Shown piece by piece: positions 18,064 to 26,035 of a stretch of 64,000 nt of DNA (the first letter of the stretch is position 1; each line of letters begins with the position of its first letter). The notes under the pieces are model-generated. The model saw only the letters and a list, made by a program, of their open reading frames with translations. It made no database searches and was not told the DNA's origin. Source of the DNA: Cellvibrio sp. OA-2007 (GTDB lineage: Bacteria > Pseudomonadota > Gammaproteobacteria > Pseudomonadales > Cellvibrionaceae). The translations under genes and the position numbers were made by a program. Location of the stretch: NCBI RefSeq assembly GCF_000953825.1, contig NZ_BBUL01000089.1:62001-126000 (forward strand), read 5' to 3'.

Positions 18064-19437
18064 CTACATCTGCTCCGGCAACCAAGTCACCAACCCCGGC
18101 CACAGGGCCATAGCGCAGAGCACCAATAATTGCAGGGCGATAAAGGGAATCACGCCGCGATATATCTCACTGGTTTTAATGCTCGCGGGCGCTACGCCGC
18201 GCAAATAAAACAGGGCAAAACCAAACGGAGGGGTGAGGAATGAGGTTTGTAAATTGACGGCGATCATAATGCCCAGCCAGATTGGATCCACCCCCATGGC
18301 GAGCAATACTGGGCCGACAATGGGCACCACTACAAAAATAATTTCGATAAAATCGAGAATAAAACCCAGCACAAACATCACCAGCATAACGAGCAATACA
18401 GCAGTGAAAACACCACCGGGCAACTGACTGAAAAAGCTGTGCACTAACTCTTCACCGCCGAAGCCGCGAAACACTAATGAGAACAGTGATGCGCCGATTA
18501 ATATCATAAAAATCATGGCGCTAATTTGCAGGGTTGAGCGAGAGACTTCACGCAAGCGTTTAAGACAAAATTGTTTTTTGCTGATAGCTAATAAACAAGC
18601 ACCCAAAGCGCCGACACCGGCGGCCTCTGTTGGTGTTGCCGCACCAATTAAAATGGAACCAAGCACCAAGCCAATTAATAACAAAACCGGCAGCAAGCTC
18701 AGCAATACTTTTACAAAAGATACTTGTTGCTCGTCATCGTTGATCACCACACGCGGAATAATATGCGGGCGGAAAAACGCGGTGAAAAAAACATAGAGCA
18801 TATAGAGTGCAACCAGCAACAAACCGGGCACTAAGGCGGCAACAAATAAATCGCCAACGGAAATCGTTTTTGGGTTAAACACACCGAGTTTTAATTGCGC
18901 TTGTTGATACGCACTCGACAACACATCGCCCAGCAATACCAATGCAATTGAGGGCGGAATAATTTGCCCGAGAGTTCCGGTTGCACAAATAGTGCCGCAA
19001 GCAAAACTGGGCGCGTAGCCGCGTTTGATCATCAGCGGCAGCGACATCAAACCCATAGTCACCACGGTTGCGCCAACAATGCCGGTGCTCGCTGCCAACA
19101 TGGCGCCAACGGCAATCACTGAAATACCCAAACCGCCCGGCAAACGCCCACAGGCTTTGGCCATATTTTCTAACAGATCTTCTGCAAGGCGCGATTTTTC
19201 CAACACCGTACCCATAAATACAAACAGCGGCACGGCAACTAGCGTGTAGTTGTTCATGATGCCGTACAGGCGCGAGGGAAAACTTTTTAATAAATTTGGA
19301 TCAAAAACACCGCCAACAATGCCCATACCGGCACATGCCAGAGCAACGCCACCGAGGGTAAACGCAACGGGATAACCCAGCATTAGAAAAATACAAATGG
19401 CGGCAAACATAAACAGCGGAATCAATTCAATTAGCAT
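18064..19437 (-). CDS. dctM: TRAP transporter large permease, DctM type
   Basis: The 457-residue protein has about 12 hydrophobic helices and family marks: the N-terminal LGYPVAFTLGGVAL, PSRLYGIMNNYTLVAVPLFVFMG and a C-terminal LQTSFLTPPFGFALFYLRGVAP. It forms the ion-driven channel of a tripartite ATP-independent periplasmic transporter for organic acids or similar. The start overlaps the last 7 bp of the DctQ gene, so the two are translationally coupled. No DctP substrate-binding protein gene lies next to them, so the substrate is unknown and the binding partner must be encoded elsewhere. Confidence 0.93.
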   Translation of the reverse strand: MLIELIPLFMFAAICIFLMLGYPVAFTLGGVALACAGMGIVGGVFDPNLLKSFPSRLYGIMNNYTLVAVPLFVFMGTVLEKSRLAEDLLENMAKACGRLPGGLGISVIAVGAMLAASTGIVGATVVTMGLMSLPLMIKRGYAPSFACGTICATGTLGQIIPPSIALVLLGDVLSSAYQQAQLKLGVFNPKTISVGDLFVAALVPGLLLVALYMLYVFFTAFFRPHIIPRVVINDDEQQVSFVKVLLSLLPVLLLIGLVLGSILIGAATPTEAAGVGALGACLLAISKKQFCLKRLREVSRSTLQISAMIFMILIGASLFSLVFRGFGGEELVHSFFSQLPGGVFTAVLLVMLVMFVLGFILDFIEIIFVVVPIVGPVLLAMGVDPIWLGIMIAVNLQTSFLTPPFGFALFYLRGVAPASIKTSEIYRGVIPFIALQLLVLCAMALWPGLVTWLPEQM

Positions 19438-19997
19438 GATGATTCCTCCTGCGCAACAAACTCACTCTCAGGAATTATATTCATCAATAGCAACAAACTG
19501 CGCAGCAATTCGGCGATGGCTTGCAAACTCACACTCAGCGCCATCAGTGGCAGTAAACTTTTTAACAAATACACACCGCCCATGCCCCCGGAATTTGCCG
19601 AGCCTTCGTTTATTCGCCAACTTTCCTGCACAAATTCCCAGCTGCCCCAGCCGATAAAAATCATTAGCGGCAAGGTAAACAACAAACTGCCCAATACATC
19701 CACCCAGGCGCGTTTACGCACTGACATGCGGCGATAAACAATATCGACCCGCACATGTCCGCCGCGCTTTAGGGTGTAAGCCGCGCCCAGCATAAACACC
19801 AGCGCATGCATATAAGTGACTGACTCTTGCAGGGCGATGGAGCCTATGCCCAACAGATGACGCAAGCCAACCACTATGCAGGCGATGATCACCATAATGC
19901 CGGTGAGCCAAGCCGTGGTATTGCCAGTGAATTCGGCGATGGCATCGAGCCAGCGAAGCAGAAAAAATGAGGACGCAGGTGCTGAGGTGTGATTCAT
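19431..19997 (-). CDS. dctQ: TRAP transporter small permease, DctQ type
   Basis: The 188-residue membrane protein has four predicted helices. The central segment LHALVFMLGAAYTLKRGGHVRVD (written here with the native Met as MHALVF) is the DctQ hallmark GAAYTLKRGGHVRVDI, followed by VDVLGSLLFTLPLMIFIGWGSW. It associates with DctM, whose start it overlaps by 7 bp (ATGCTAA). It is the first gene of the pair. Upstream lies the C-terminal side of the M48 protease gene on the same strand, about 100 bp away. Confidence 0.92.
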   Translation of the reverse strand: MNHTSAPASSFFLLRWLDAIAEFTGNTTAWLTGIMVIIACIVVGLRHLLGIGSIALQESVTYMHALVFMLGAAYTLKRGGHVRVDIVYRRMSVRKRAWVDVLGSLLFTLPLMIFIGWGSWEFVQESWRINEGSANSGGMGGVYLLKSLLPLMALSVSLQAIAELLRSLLLLMNIIPESEFVAQEESSC

Positions 19998-20097
19998 GAG
20001 TTAGATTTTTTATCAGAATGGTGTGGCGGCGATTATACGTAACGCCATAATCGCCGCCGTGTTTTTATTGTTGTGTTACAGGTTGCCAGGCAAAAAC

Positions 20098-21369
20098 TTA
20101 CTGCAATTTACCCAACTTGCCCTTCGCCGCTTCGCCAATATCACCACCGCCTTGCGCAGCTTGCTGGTAATACTGTGCCGCTTGCGCGCGGTTGCCTTTG
20201 GCCATGTTGACCTCACCTAAATAGTAAGCCGCAATTTGAGTGGGCAAATAACGCTGGCTCACCAGCAGATCTTTTTCTGCCATGTCGTTTTTACCCAACT
20301 GGCTATAGGCGATTCCGCGAAACACATAGGGTTTAAAATACTGCGGATTGGCTTGCACGGCGCGATCCAGCGCGGCTACTGCGTCGCTGGTTTTATCCTG
20401 CTGCAATAACAACTGACCTTTCATCTCCCAGAATAAATTTTCTTTCGGCTGTTGGGCGATAGATTGTTCGACATAACTCATCGCATCAATATATTTTTTC
20501 TCTCCCGCCAGTTTTTGCGCTTTTTGATAATTGGCGTAGGCTTTCTTGTCTTTGCTCACTTGCGCCATAGCACGCTGAAACGCTTCTTTGTTGCGCACAC
20601 CACCGGGATATTTAACTGCATTAGCGCGGTTGCGTGCGACACGCTCCTGTGAGGGGGGATGGCTGGCAAACAGGCCTTCGATAAACCCGGAATTACGCCC
20701 TTCCGATAACTTCACAAAGATTTCCTGCAATTCAACGGCGGCTTGTGCATCGTAACCGGCTTTGGCCATGTACTTCATACCCACTTCGTCGGATTGCAAC
20801 TCGTGGTCGCGACCGTATTTGGCTTGCCATGCCTGTGAGCCCACCGCCAAAGCGCCCACTCCCAAAGCACCGTACTCGGGTTTTTTCTCGGCAATCGCCA
20901 CACCGGCAATCAACACACCCGCACCCATCAATACATTTTGGGTTTGCTGTTGCGCACCGTGGCGCGCGGCGGCGTGCACAATTTCGTGCCCCATCACTGC
21001 CGCCAGCTGGGCCTCATCTTGCAGGTACACCAATAGGCCACGGTTGATGGCGAGTTTGCCGCCGGGCATCGCCCAAGCATTGGGCACATCGTTATTGAGC
21101 ACCACAAATTCGTAAGGCAGATCGGGGCGATCACTCACTGCGGCGAGTTTTTTGCCCACCCGCTGTACATAGGCGGTTAGGCCTGGGTCAACTACATATT
21201 GGCCGCCCTGGGATTGCTGCGCGGGCACATAGTTTTGCGCGCCGGTCGCCACCTCTTGCTCGGGCGACATCAGTGAGATCTGGCTTTTGCCAGTCACCGG
21301 GTTAACCACACAGCCAGTCAGCGACCATGCCAGCACACTGACGGCGAGAATCGGGGAAAGTATTTTCAT
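20098..21369 (-). CDS. M48-family metalloprotease lipoprotein with TPR region (BepA/LoiP-like)
   Basis: The 423-residue protein has a lipoprotein signal (VSVLAWSLTGC, lipid on Cys19). The M48 zinc protease domain occupies residues ~45-260, with the metal motif MGHEIVHAAARH near 125 and the third ligand region HELQSDEVGMKYM near 193. From ~280 to the end are tetratricopeptide-like helices (MSYVEQSIAQQPKENLFWEMKG, DAVAALDRAVQANPQYFKPYVFRGIAYSQLG). This layout is that of periplasmic quality-control proteases acting on outer-membrane proteins. It is divergent from the gene at 21451 with 81 bp between. Confidence 0.92.
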   Translation of the reverse strand: MKILSPILAVSVLAWSLTGCVVNPVTGKSQISLMSPEQEVATGAQNYVPAQQSQGGQYVVDPGLTAYVQRVGKKLAAVSDRPDLPYEFVVLNNDVPNAWAMPGGKLAINRGLLVYLQDEAQLAAVMGHEIVHAAARHGAQQQTQNVLMGAGVLIAGVAIAEKKPEYGALGVGALAVGSQAWQAKYGRDHELQSDEVGMKYMAKAGYDAQAAVELQEIFVKLSEGRNSGFIEGLFASHPPSQERVARNRANAVKYPGGVRNKEAFQRAMAQVSKDKKAYANYQKAQKLAGEKKYIDAMSYVEQSIAQQPKENLFWEMKGQLLLQQDKTSDAVAALDRAVQANPQYFKPYVFRGIAYSQLGKNDMAEKDLLVSQRYLPTQIAAYYLGEVNMAKGNRAQAAQYYQQAAQGGGDIGEAAKGKLGKLQ

Positions 21370-21450
21370 AGTAAGACTCCTTGAGACAGAGGCGGGTATA
21401 ATGCCACATCTTTTACCACACGATTTTTAATACAAGGTGAATCCCTGCCA

Positions 21451-21933
21451 ATGAAATCCCTGCAAGTGATCGAACTCTTTGCCGGTATCGGCGCCGATGG
21501 CAAGCCGATTGTCGAACAACTCCATGTGCGCGAGCTGGAAGATGGCAACTTCCAACTGGTGCAATCGCCCGCCTTTGCCAAGGGTTTAGCCAGTGGCGAT
21601 GTGGTCAAAATGCTGCCCGATACCCGCGAGTTTGATTTGGTTCAGCGCAGCGGCAATCTGAGTGTGCGTGTCTTCAGCCGCAACGATATTCAAGCGCTGG
21701 GCGATGTGCTCACCGCCGAATTGGAAAAACTCGGCGGTGAACTGGACCGCGAGACACCGCGTATGTTGGTTTACTCCATCCACGTGAGCTGCGGCTTCAG
21801 TGCGATTGAAAACATACTCAACGAATTTGTCGGCCGCGACGGCCAAAGCGCCTGGATGTACGGCAATGTCTACGACCCAACCGACGGCGAAACACCGCTC
21901 AACTGGTGGCTGGATCTGCTTAAACCTGAATAA
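21451..21933 (+). CDS. Conserved hypothetical protein (DUF4265-like)
   Basis: This small soluble protein has 160 residues and no signal or membrane segment. The pattern [29 protein letters not shown] near the N-terminus and the conserved-looking ending [16 protein letters not shown] resemble the uncharacterised DUF4265 proteins, an assignment from memory rather than a search. It lies 35 bp upstream of yaaA on the same strand, so the two are probably cotranscribed. Function unknown. Confidence 0.75.
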   Translation: MKSLQVIELFAGIGADGKPIVEQLHVRELEDGNFQLVQSPAFAKGLASGDVVKMLPDTREFDLVQRSGNLSVRVFSRNDIQALGDVLTAELEKLGGELDRETPRMLVYSIHVSCGFSAIENILNEFVGRDGQSAWMYGNVYDPTDGETPLNWWLDLLKPE

Positions 21934-21968
21934 TCTTTTCACTCCGCTGCTGGTATCGACTCTCGCTT

Positions 21969-22745
21969 ATGTTGCATCTCATTTCGCCTGCAAAAACCCT
22001 GGATTTTGAAACGCCACCCAAAACCGCCGAATTCACCCAGCCGCAATTCCTCGACCATTCGCAGGAATTGATTAACGACCTGCGCCAGCTCACGCCGCCG
22101 CAGGTGTCCAAGCTGATGTCGATCAGCGAAAAACTGGGTGAACTAAATGCCCAGCGTTTTCTGGAATGGCAATTACCCTTTACGCCAAGCAATGCCAAAC
22201 AAGCCGTACTAGCCTTTAAAGGCGATGTGTATACCGGTATGGAGGCTGACAAATTCTCCAAAGCCAATTTCACCTTTGCGCAACAACACTTACGTATTCT
22301 CTCGGGTTTATACGGTTTATTGCGTCCGCTCGATTTAATCCAACCTTATCGATTAGAAATGGGCACCAGCTTCGCCAATGCGCGCGGCAAAAACCTGTAT
22401 CACTTCTGGGGCGATATCATCACCGAGCAACTCAATAAGGAGTTGGATACGCAACAAGAGCGGGTAGTGGTGAACCTCGCGTCTAACGAATACTGGAGTG
22501 CAGTGAACACTAAAAAGCTACACGCCGAAGTAATTACGCCGGTGTTCAAAGATTGCAAAAACGGTCAGTACAAGATCATCAGCTTTTTTGCCAAAAAAGC
22601 GCGCGGCATGATGAGTGCCTTCATCATCCACAACAAGCTGAAAAAAGCCGAGCAGATCAAAGGCTTTGATACGGCGGGCTACCGCTACGACGAGGCCAGC
22701 TCATCGCCAAAAGAGTGGGTGTTTTTACGGGATGAAATGCACTGA
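21969..22745 (+). CDS. yaaA: Peroxide stress protein YaaA
   Basis: YaaA limits intracellular free iron during peroxide stress in E. coli and binds DNA. The 258-residue length and sequence are standard: [16 protein letters not shown] at the start, [12 protein letters not shown] (~78), [23 protein letters not shown] (~101-123), [11 protein letters not shown] and the C-terminal [22 protein letters not shown]. It follows the DUF4265-like gene closely. A small hairpin (ACGGTCT / AGACCGT at about 22838) follows, but without a T-run. Confidence 0.95.
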   Translation: MLHLISPAKTLDFETPPKTAEFTQPQFLDHSQELINDLRQLTPPQVSKLMSISEKLGELNAQRFLEWQLPFTPSNAKQAVLAFKGDVYTGMEADKFSKANFTFAQQHLRILSGLYGLLRPLDLIQPYRLEMGTSFANARGKNLYHFWGDIITEQLNKELDTQQERVVVNLASNEYWSAVNTKKLHAEVITPVFKDCKNGQYKIISFFAKKARGMMSAFIIHNKLKKAEQIKGFDTAGYRYDEASSSPKEWVFLRDEMH

Positions 22746-22928
22746 GCAGCAGCCTAATCGCAATATAAATAAAAATTTTCAGCAGCAACCTTCATATAGT
22801 TAAAAACTCAACTATCCTCATTTTGGCATCGAAAACGGTCTTAACAGACCGTTGCAAATGGATGCGCAGCTCCCTACAGTTTTGGGGGTTTTGAAGAACA
22901 AATAATAGCCACGATAGGAAATCGCCCG

Positions 22929-23318
22929 ATGAACCTCAGCCATGCGTATCTCGATCGCATTATCGCCCGCTTGTCGCAAGTGGCCGAGGTTTCCTACCGC
23001 CGGATTTTTAACGGTGTCGGGCTCTATTATCGCGGCGTACAGTTCGCCATTATCATCAACGATCACCTCTACCTTCGTGCCGACGAACACTCGCGCCCGC
23101 TCTACCAACAAAAAGGTATGACCGCCTTCCAACCGCGCGCCGCCGTCAATGTTGAATCCTGCTTTTTTGAATTGCCCAATGAAGTGCTCGATCACCCCGC
23201 CGAACTCCGCTATTGGCTACGCATTGCGGTAGAAGCCGCACAAATTGGCGATTTCCGCGACGACGAAACTACCCTCGACACCCCCATCCGCCATCTGCAG
23301 GCTCGCGCAAATTATTAA
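22929..23318 (+). CDS. TfoX N-terminal domain protein
   Basis: The 129-residue protein spans a TfoX-N domain: LSQVAEVSYRRIFNGVGLYYRGVQFAIIINDHLYLRAD (~15-50), then FFELPNEVLDHPAELRYWLRIAVEAA (~78-105). TfoX/Sxy proteins promote competence gene expression in some gammaproteobacteria, but single-domain versions such as this have no defined role. It lacks the C-terminal TfoX-C domain. An AGGA site precedes the ATG. It lies 42 bp before a response-regulator gene on the same strand. Confidence 0.85.
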   Translation: MNLSHAYLDRIIARLSQVAEVSYRRIFNGVGLYYRGVQFAIIINDHLYLRADEHSRPLYQQKGMTAFQPRAAVNVESCFFELPNEVLDHPAELRYWLRIAVEAAQIGDFRDDETTLDTPIRHLQARANY

Positions 23319-23360
23319 AGCTGGTCTAGGCTAAAAGGATAATTGTTAGAGGGATGACCT

Positions 23361-24251
23361 ATGGGCATTCGTATTCTGGTGGTGGACGATGCCACATTTA
23401 TTCGCGATATGATCAAAAAACAGCTGCGCGATAAGATTCCCGGCGTAGAAGTATTTGATGCCCCCGATGGCGCACGGGCGCTGGCACAACTCAAAGGCCA
23501 AGCGGTGGATCTAATTCTCTCTGACTGGGAAATGCCCAATATGACCGGCGCCGAATTGCTCACCGCAGTGCGCGCCATGCCCAACGCGGGCGCTATTCCC
23601 TTTGTAATGATCTCCAGCCGCGGCGACCGCAACCACATAGTCAAAGCCATTGAGCTGGGGGTATCGGATTATTTAACCAAGCCCTTTTCCGCCGAAGAAC
23701 TACTAAAAAAAGTCTTCAAACAGCTCAAGCTCGCGGGCAAAACGCCCGTACAACAGGTGCGCACCGCCTCTACCCAAGGGATCGCCTTTGCCTCGGTTGA
23801 TGTACTGACGGGAGGCGCCGCACCCATCTCTACCGCCCCCAAAGCCCCTAACCCGTTTGCCAATAACAGCGCTGGTGTTCTGGGAGCCAGCCCCAGTGCG
23901 CCCACAACACCGGCAGTAAAAGCAGTTGCGGCAAACAAATCCGCCAAAGGCAAAGCACAATTGCGCTTCTCTAACAACCGCACCTTTGGTTGCGTGATCC
24001 GTGAAATGTCACTGCAAATGATGAGCTGTTTAATGCAGCGGGCAGATGATTTACCCACGATTTTCGAACAGGCAGTAGTGGATATAGAAACGGGCGACGG
24101 CGATAGCCTCGCCCGCGTCAACGGCTATGTTCATAGCATTCAAGCCGGTGAAAGCCGCCCCGATACCAACGTGGTCAAAATTGTTATCCGCTTTGTTGAT
24201 AACGATGCCGACAAGTTTGAAACCCTCTCCAAATACATCGCCCAGATGTAG
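23361..24251 (+). CDS. Response regulator: CheY-like receiver plus C-terminal PilZ-like domain
   Basis: This is a 296-residue protein without a DNA-binding domain. The receiver covers residues 1-125, with the acidic pocket VVDDATFIRD, the phospho-acceptor in LILSDWEMPNMTG, the VMISSRG switch residue and the YLTKPF lysine. A proline/alanine-rich linker (~135-200) follows. The last ~95 residues (AQLRFSNNRTFGCVIREMS ... VKIVIRFVDNDAD) look like a degenerate PilZ-type barrel, but I see no canonical RxxxR and D/NxSxxG c-di-GMP motifs, so nucleotide binding is doubtful. It probably acts through protein contacts, perhaps in motility or surface behaviour. No histidine kinase is adjacent. Confidence 0.8.
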   Translation: MGIRILVVDDATFIRDMIKKQLRDKIPGVEVFDAPDGARALAQLKGQAVDLILSDWEMPNMTGAELLTAVRAMPNAGAIPFVMISSRGDRNHIVKAIELGVSDYLTKPFSAEELLKKVFKQLKLAGKTPVQQVRTASTQGIAFASVDVLTGGAAPISTAPKAPNPFANNSAGVLGASPSAPTTPAVKAVAANKSAKGKAQLRFSNNRTFGCVIREMSLQMMSCLMQRADDLPTIFEQAVVDIETGDGDSLARVNGYVHSIQAGESRPDTNVVKIVIRFVDNDADKFETLSKYIAQM

Positions 24252-24347
24252 CTTTTTTAACGTCGCGGCAGCAATCCAACACTCAATGACTATACTCAGT
24301 CCATATTGATCGACTGATCGCTGCCCGATTCGCAGGTACCTCTATTT

Positions 24348-25610
24348 ATGTTTTGTATCACGCGCTATTGCCAATCAATTCCCCTTCTGGCGCTGCTGAC
24401 TATTGCCGCTGTTGCACAGGCGGATGTTGAGCATCGCTTTTCAGGATTTGCCACGCTTGGGCTAGTTACTAGCGACAACCCTAAACTCGCCTTTCGCCGC
24501 GATATTTCCCAGGGCGATGGCTCTTATGATGACTCCCTTGAATGGCGCACCGATAGCTTGATTGGCGGCCAGTGGGACAGCAGTTGGTCATCCAACTTCG
24601 ACACCACTGTGCAGCTGGTCGCCAAAGATCGCCACGAGAACAACCTCAATAATTCCGTCGAATGGGCCTTTGTCCGCTATCGCCCGGTCGATGGTTTTGA
24701 CCTGCGCTTGGGGCGTTTGGGTACCGATATTTTTATGTTGTCGGATTACCGTCAGGTCGGTTATGCCTTCCCCTGGGTGCGCCCGCCCCACGACTATTAC
24801 ACCCTGCTGTCGCTCTACCATTTTGATGGCATTGATCTGAATAAACGCCTCAATTTGCGCCAGGGTACACTCAACCTGAAAGTGTTTTATGGCAACTCCG
24901 ATCAAAAGTTCCCTACCGGTTTGCGCTCCAGCGATACAACTCGCCTGGATTTTGATGTGAGTGGTGCAAGTGTGGTGTGGGAGCAAAATGATTGGAAGCT
25001 GCGCTATAGCTACGCCAACGTAGCCATCAATAACAATGTGGCTCAACCACTGATTGATGCACTTGATGCAGCTGTTCCGCTCTGGCCCGAAGCGGCAGAT
25101 TGGGCTGGAATGACGGCCACCAAGGGGCGTAACTTTAGCTATCACGAAGTGGGCTTTGGCTACGACAACAATCACTGGTGGGCACAGGCAGAGGCGACAC
25201 AATTGCGCAGTGCAACGGCCATAGTGCCCCAAAGTGACCACGCCTATCTCAGTATTGGCCGCCGCTTCGAACAATTCTCGCTCTATGCCCTCGGCGGTGT
25301 GGCTCGCCCCACACGCGAGGCAACTATTGTTACTGCACCAGCGGGCTACCCCAGCCCCATTGCTGAACAGTTGACGCAACTGGCAGCCGCCACCGCGCGC
25401 AATCTCAATGGTGTGCGCATCCATCAAAAAAGCCTAGGCCTGGGCGTGCGCTGGGATTTTGCCGCCAAAATGGCACTTAAAGTGCAACTTGAAGAATTTA
25501 GAATCGACCGACAAGGCACCAACTTATGGCTGCGAACCCAATCCGGGCAAGCCATTACCGAGAATCAAAAATCACAGGTAACAAGCGTTTCACTGGATGT
25601 ATTGTTCTAA
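24348..25610 (+). CDS. Putative outer-membrane beta-barrel (porin-like) protein
   Basis: The 420-residue protein has a signal peptide (LLALLTIAAVAQA, cleavage near residue 26). The mature protein begins VEHRFSGFATLGLVTSDNP and then alternates short amphipathic strands rich in aromatic residues (FVRYRPVDGFDLRLGRLG, WKLRYSYANVAI, YLSIGRRFEQFSLYALGG). It ends in a typical barrel terminus, SQVTSVSLDVLF, with a final Phe. I cannot name a substrate. Its stop overlaps the ATG of the next gene (TAATG), so it heads a three-gene operon with a PstS-like protein and a diguanylate cyclase. Confidence 0.8.
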   Translation: MFCITRYCQSIPLLALLTIAAVAQADVEHRFSGFATLGLVTSDNPKLAFRRDISQGDGSYDDSLEWRTDSLIGGQWDSSWSSNFDTTVQLVAKDRHENNLNNSVEWAFVRYRPVDGFDLRLGRLGTDIFMLSDYRQVGYAFPWVRPPHDYYTLLSLYHFDGIDLNKRLNLRQGTLNLKVFYGNSDQKFPTGLRSSDTTRLDFDVSGASVVWEQNDWKLRYSYANVAINNNVAQPLIDALDAAVPLWPEAADWAGMTATKGRNFSYHEVGFGYDNNHWWAQAEATQLRSATAIVPQSDHAYLSIGRRFEQFSLYALGGVARPTREATIVTAPAGYPSPIAEQLTQLAAATARNLNGVRIHQKSLGLGVRWDFAAKMALKVQLEEFRIDRQGTNLWLRTQSGQAITENQKSQVTSVSLDVLF

Positions 25611-26035
25611 TGATGAAACTGTTGATATCGATCATTTTGCTGGGTTTTAGCAACTTGCTCCAAGCTGACACCTTGGTAATCGTCAATGCGCAAAACCCCA
25701 TCAGCCGCATGGAACACAAACAAGTGGTCGATCTATTCATGGGGCGCAGCTCGGTTTTTCCCGATCGACAACCTGCCCAAACTCTGGATTTGAAGGCCGG
25801 TACACCGGTGCGTGCCAGCTTCTACAAAACCCTGACCGGCAAAAGCGAGGCGCAGGTGGATGCCTATTGGGCAACATTGGTCTTTGCCGGGCGTATGTCG
25901 CCCCCCAAACAATTAACCGATGAACAACAAGTGATTGCGGAAGTCGCCGCCAACCCCAGTGCGATCGCCTATGTCAATCGCCAGCCGCTGCCCGCTAGTG
26001 TAAAAATTGTGATGGAGCTAAACACCCCCGAATGA
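25610..26035 (+). CDS. Short PstS-like periplasmic substrate-binding protein
   Basis: The 141-residue protein starts from an ATG that overlaps the porin-like stop. It has a signal peptide, MMKLLISIILLGFSNLLQA. The mature part (LVIVNAQNPISRMEHKQVVDLFMGRSSVFPDR ... SFYKTLTGKSEAQVDAYWATLVFAGR ... NPSAIAYVN) matches one lobe of PstS-type phosphate-binding proteins. At this size it cannot form the full two-lobe binder, so a sensory or accessory role is more likely than transport. The last 4 bp overlap the start of the diguanylate cyclase gene, which points to a shared pathway. Confidence 0.82.
   Translation: MMKLLISIILLGFSNLLQADTLVIVNAQNPISRMEHKQVVDLFMGRSSVFPDRQPAQTLDLKAGTPVRASFYKTLTGKSEAQVDAYWATLVFAGRMSPPKQLTDEQQVIAEVAANPSAIAYVNRQPLPASVKIVMELNTPE

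Noticed and set aside
22818-23195. 125-codon minus-strand frame
   Set aside because: Antisense to the TfoX-N gene, which has the recognisable domain and a good ribosome-binding site.
24588-25427. 279-codon minus-strand frame
   Set aside because: Antisense to the porin-like gene; no signal, domain or start site.
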